This document shows, in pieces, positions 59,465-64,000 of a stretch of DNA of 64,000 bases. Made by a program: the position numbers and the translations under genes. Each line of letters begins with the position of its first letter. The stretch's first letter is position 1. Source of the DNA: Linepithema humile (lineage: Eukaryota; Arthropoda; Insecta; Hymenoptera; Formicidae); assembly GCF_040581485.1 (NCBI RefSeq), contig NC_090129.1, positions 17,355,264-17,419,263 of the forward strand, given 5' to 3'. The notes beneath the pieces were generated by a model. It was not told the DNA's origin. It did no database searches and worked only from the letters and a program-made list of their open reading frames with translations.

Positions 59465-62400
59465 GAAACAGTTTAAGAATACGTATGTGTTTAAGTATGT
59501 TTAAGAAATAAAGATTTTTGAGAATAAAAATGCTTTAAAGTTCAAAAATTTTATAAAAAGAAAAAATATTTAATGTGCGAGCAGAAATCTAATTTTGTAT
59601 AAATTTTGCAAACCATACAAAATATAAATACATATTATTCTGTATGTACATATAATATACGCATAAATTAATTGTAATGCATATTTAACATTATACATGA
59701 AGTAATATTAAATTAATGACTGCATTATCATTGAATTACTATTAGCAAAGTTAGAATAAACCTATAATAAACTGTCAGCGAAGCTAGAATAAACGACAGT
59801 GGCGTCTAGTATTTCCGGAAAAGCGTAATTAGTTTTGCAATTAATTGACAAAACTTCATTCTTTATTTGAGTTCAGCGACATTTTTACTTTATAATTTAA
59901 ATTTATCGCGTGCGCACGTGCATTTTTACCGCACACATCGCGCGTCGCCGAGTAACATGTAAAGAGCTTGCTCGTGTTCGTCGACTTTTGATGACCTTTT
60001 TTCAACAGAGCGATGCGGGTGCATTGCACGTAACAAAGATGAAAATCATTCAAAAAAAAAAAAAAAAAACCTCCGGGTTTTCTCCATTCATACAGTAAAA
60101 GAGAGCGCGCAGGGGTCAAGTCACGCGCACGTAACTAGATACTTTAGAAACTCTCATTACAATAATCCGCTAGCGCAACGACGGTCGCGCTCTGTGAAGT
60201 GATATTAAGAGGCATTGTCATACAGCATATCGGTGAATTACTCACTTACTCACACACACCGCATGTCGAACAATGCGCCGGTCGGCAGATTATTAGCGAT
60301 CGTCGCGTCGCGTCGTCGAGAGTCTTCCTCCATCGAACGTTATTTCGATAACATCTTGATCCGCTGAACGGCATTCCGCGATAATAATTAACTGGTTCTT
60401 AATGATCTGCCCTTTTATCCTTTTATTCTCTGCTAGTTAACAACAGTAATATACGATAATTTCTAATAAATATATTACTTCTTGACTTTGTCAAGCAACT
60501 TATACACATTTTAGATGTAATAATCGTAAATCAGATATCAAATAATTACTAAATCGCGTTGATACGATAAAGAAGAATAATAATACTAGATCGCAGATTT
60601 TTTTCGTGTCACAAGCATTACACAATCTACTTGTATGTTAATGGCCGTGCGATTAAAGACAGCAGACCACACCTAATCACCAGGTGGAATGTATGTATTA
60701 CGTACATTTATACATGAAGTAATCAACCTAGAACTTTCATTACGGACACCCGTGCGTCTTTGACTCTTTCATCTGCCTCTACACTTCCTGCTTATTTCGC
60801 TCTCATAAAGCATAAGAACACGTTTAATAATTGCCTTGAAATACCTATGAATGTTGTTAAAACCCATTTCTTTTCTCTTTAATTAAGAACTTTGTTTTAT
60901 CATTTAAATAATATTTTGTCAATCTCATTTTTTTTAAATACTTGACATGATTCATAATTATTGTTTCAAAAAATTATTATAAAAAATTAATATTTTTAAT
61001 CAATTTTAAACAATTTACTTTAAAAAATTAACATATGATTCTGACGATATAAAAGATTAAGTACTTTTTAGAATTTAAAATATTAGAAAAAGATTAAAAA
61101 TTAAAAGAATTTTTAAGATAGTTTTAGTAATTTTTAATTGGTGCAATAAAATTATGCAATTAAATATTTTTTCTCCGAATTTCCTAACAAAAACATATCG
61201 TGACCGTATTTTTATTCGCTGTGTTATAAAAATTGTGATATAAGCTGTTTCAAAAAACTTGACGGCCACCGGTCAAGATTTAACGATTAATCACTAAATA
61301 GATGCTAATAAGTGTCCTAGATTCACATATTGTGATCAACATATTTATCTCATTTCATTTACGAAATCTTCTTAATCGATTCTTCTGAGCGTTTCATTCT
61401 ATCATTCGCCATCAAGGACATCAACATGTCAATTACATCGTTAAGGAGATGTCAATACTAAATTCATCTATGTCATCAATATAAACTTAAATTAACGTAC
61501 GTATCATTCATTTATGTCATTAGTTTAATAATAAAGAAGAAAACAAGCCATCGATAAATAATCAACGGCAGTCTTTTGCGACAGAAAGAAACAACGATGC
61601 GAAAAATTACGTTTCTCACGTCTCGATCGTAGAATAATTCATAAAATATTTGCCCGCGTTGTTGTAGAACGAGATTACAGCACCGCGATTATAACTGCAG
61701 CACACTTAATAACGTCACGCAAGGTGCAAGCTGGTTTTCAGCTGGACCACGGCGAAAGGGTTAATGAAGGCGCAGTCGTGGCTATTGCGGGACCATAAGC
61801 GGCATTAGCTTTATTAAATAAAATCGCATCAAGAGGATCGTATAGGACAGGGTTAATTGAATGATTGGACCTCATATGCTCACTGGGCGCGTCCACACGC
61901 ACGCGGAGTGTGCACGGACACGGGCGCGCCGGGCGCAAACACGCGCAACCACCGCGCATTTTCGCTTCTATTCAACGCGCGTCCGTTCATACGTCGTAAA
62001 ACACTTTGGCGTATTTCGTTTGACGCAGTTTGCGCATTAGTAATGCAAATTCCATGCCGGCCGGCCGGCTTTGGCAGCGTGGATTTTCAGAGATACCGGG
62101 CGCGCCCGGTGCCTTTTCGGCTGTTCGAGAGGGATGGAAATTCCGCATCGCCAAGGGCGCGTTAATTTTGATATGTACGTCCGCAACCGCCGGGCGAATT
62201 ACACCGCCGCCATGCATAACGCATGGGAACCGAATGGAAATCGACTGCATCGCGGGCGAAAGACGGGAAAGCGGGAAAGAGAGGAGGAAAAGCGCCAAGG
62301 CAGTAGTCGGCGCCGCTGCCTTCTTGTCTCCCTCAACCATCCAGCGATTCTCCACGCTTCGCGATTCGCTGTCTGAGGGCGAAACGTTCAACCCTCCTCC

Positions 62401-63600
62401 CCTCCTCTCCCCCCCCCCACCTGCCTCAGCAACGTTGCGATGTTGCTGTGGTAAATATTAAAAGTTGCTTTTAATTTTAAATTCACCTGATACTGTTCTT
62501 ACAGTTGGAATGATATCGAGTCGAAACATGCAGGGAGATTTAGGTAATATTCGTCGAAAGAGAAAAGATACCATTTTCTTCATATAATGTGAAGACTTTG
62601 AGCATCATAAACGTCGAATTCCTCGAAATAATTGAAAGTTAATATTATTGTTGCAAATGTCAAATTTTTCCGCTTCAACACTTCTAAGAGATTCGAATTA
62701 CTGATGCTCAGCGAATTAACGCGAATTCACCCGCGTGAGTCGCGATAGATACATCGTACTTGAGTGTATTAATAGATGTCGTGTCACTAATTTCACAACA
62801 GTCGCAAAATGTATACCACGGTAGTGTTAAGATAGCGAACAATTCATTTGCAGGATAATGCATGGATATATTCCTAGATTCCTGTAATGTGATTTTATCG
62901 CACGCCCGAAGCTATACACGACTCCGTCGTGCAAACGTTAAAGTGAATTCACACGATTAGTTGTCGATTATCTCAAATGGGATTCCCCAGAGTGAAAGGA
63001 AAATCAATTGTAAATAATGATAACTTTTAGCGGTGAAAACTCATACTTCAAACTTTCCGTCTCGCTTCGAGCACGTAAAATGTTTTAGTTCGCAGTCAAC
63101 GAATTACGTAAACTGTAAGTCACGTTTAATTCGAGATAACATTCACATTTTTTATATCGTCGGCGTCGAGCTTTTTATCGTTCTTATTTAATTATGGTTA
63201 AAAAGGTGATTTTCCTGGGTAGACGGAAAATGTTTTGCCTGATAAATTTTCTCTAGGACGACTCTGCGCGCGGTAGACGACGCTCTTCCACTACTGTTTA
63301 CGTCGCCGACCTCGCGCATTTCCTCGAAGTGTTATGTACTTTGCGTTATACCGTGCGCACTTTCACGTCGCAAATTCGTCCTTTCCAACATCCAGTTTTC
63401 TTTTTCCTCGCCCCTTTATGTTTCTCGCAAAGCACGTTCATTTTCGGTGTCAACATCGTTTCGTAGGCGCGAAAAGTATCCGAATTCACAATTCGCTCAG
63501 ATACCCTCGCGAAAAAAAAAAAAAACATCAAGAACCGCCGCGCAAATTGCGGCAGCCGCGACGGGTCACGCGTGGAAGGTCCGACGAACCCTTCGGGCAA
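58621..63600. other. Long non-coding stretch with simple repeats
   Basis: Mostly AT-rich, with a block at 59,090-59,250 rich in ATTAAT-type homeodomain cores beside GGCCCC and CGTGGTTCG words. It also holds a GA tract at 59,431-59,467, a 19-bp near-direct repeat (AGCRAAGYTAGAATAAAC) at 59,745 and 59,776, A18 at 60,052-60,069, a CpG block at 61,730-62,420 with overlapping frames on both strands, and a poly-C stretch near 62,408-62,418. No gene, RNA or complete transposon is recognised. Confidence 0.45.
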
Positions 63601-63696
63601 ATGCAAATGATGGCCCCAGCAAGCTCGCTAGTTCTTTTGATCTTTCTGAGCATCGTTTCTGAGATTTGCTCTTTATGTCATTTTAGCACTTCGTAG
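63601..63696 (+). CDS. Possible 31-codon secreted or membrane peptide, or upstream ORF
   Basis: ATG at 63,601 opens a frame that ends in TAG at 63,694-63,696. Residues 8-20 are strongly hydrophobic (Ser-Ser-Leu-Val-Leu-Leu-Ile-Phe-Leu-Ser-Ile-Val-Ser), followed by a short polar stretch with two Cys, which resembles a signal peptide or single membrane segment. An in-frame open stretch upstream reaches ATG at 63,334 but becomes basic and low in complexity. A donor consensus, AAGC/GTAAGTATC, starts at 63,701, five bases after the stop, so the frame would close before the splice. It could be an upstream ORF in a first exon, a small peptide gene, or chance. Confidence 0.22.
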   Translation: MQMMAPASSLVLLIFLSIVSEICSLCHFSTS

Positions 63697-63700
63697 AAGC

Positions 63701-64000
63701 GTAAGTATCAGCTCGGCCGTAACGTTATTTTTAATATCTTTACTATTATTCACGTATATTACGTATGTTGAATATAAACGTGACAAGAGACGCGCAAAAT
63801 CTGTAAACACACCAATGCAAAATTAATCACGCGTTGCCTGCACAAGTTTTCTGATTTCTACTAACAATTATATTTAAAAAATTGTATTCCACGTTTCTAT
63901 TTTGATAGCCGCGCATCAAGAACTACAATTCTAGAAAACTTGATGTGTTTTTTAAGATTTGAAGGTTCGAAACGCCTAATTGCAATTCGTTCTCCTCAAG
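63701..64000 (+). other. Start of a possible intron, AT-rich
   Basis: The sequence GTAAGTATCA at 63,701 is a strong donor consensus. The remaining 290 bases are AT-rich and intron-like, with no frame or repeat. The acceptor, if any, lies outside the window. Confidence 0.25.

Noticed and set aside
63963..63976. GGTTCGAAAC, a tRNA B-box-like word (others at 29,125 and 29,627)
   Set aside because: No A box, cloverleaf or terminator is found at the right distance. GTTCGA words are common in CpG-rich insect DNA.

Overview
This is a eukaryotic, almost certainly insect, nuclear window that looks non-coding nearly throughout. I found no rRNA, tRNA, CRISPR array, bacterial-style operon or intact protein gene. 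The longest open frames lie in low-complexity CpG-rich or GA/CT-repeat DNA and have no recognisable domains. Long AT-rich stretches with A/T homopolymer runs alternate with CpG-rich blocks of 0.3-1 kb in which CpG is not depleted. (GA/CT)n, (GT/CA)n and poly-C tracts are abundant, and there are remnants of terminal-inverted-repeat elements ending in ACAGGGTGT/ACACCCTGT. This pattern fits a hymenopteran, probably an ant. That assignment is an inference from composition and repeat style, not from a gene. The window probably samples the introns or flanks of one or more large genes.

Layout. 1-9 kb: mixed DNA with a GC-rich block at 2.9-3.5 kb that carries two strong, divergently oriented splice-donor consensuses, a candidate bidirectional promoter. 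9-16 kb: a 98-bp CT microsatellite, a cluster of three perfect palindromes (18, 28 and 32 bp) at 13.23-13.36 kb, and a diverged direct duplication of about 160 bp at 14.2 and 15.4 kb flanking transposon-like AT-rich DNA. 16-25 kb: a 126-nt foldback in a mobile-element remnant at 19.06-19.18 kb, and three copies of one conserved motif at 20.35, 22.2 and 23.1 kb. 25-30 kb: a degraded retrotransposon protease fragment, a 723-bp miniature inverted-repeat element, then five diverged copies of a family of roughly 150-bp units spread over 3 kb. This family is the most unusual feature of the window.

30-50 kb: mostly CpG-rich and AT-rich non-coding blocks, one 541-bp inverted-repeat element at 31.85-32.39 kb, a 58-nt alternating purine/pyrimidine tract at 39 kb, and one weak exon candidate at 47.2 kb. 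50.8-57.5 kb: the longest GC- and purine-rich block, ending in part at a strong splice donor (54,947). I read it as the best candidate for promoter plus long 5' untranslated sequence. 58-64 kb: intron-like DNA, a TATA-like site at 58.47 kb, and a 31-codon hydrophobic, signal-peptide-like ORF at 63.6 kb just before a splice-donor consensus.

No pathway or set of cooperating genes can be read from this window. The annotation is therefore mainly of repeats, mobile-element remnants, foldback structures and candidate transcript ends. Exon, promoter and enhancer statements are low-confidence sequence-signal calls.
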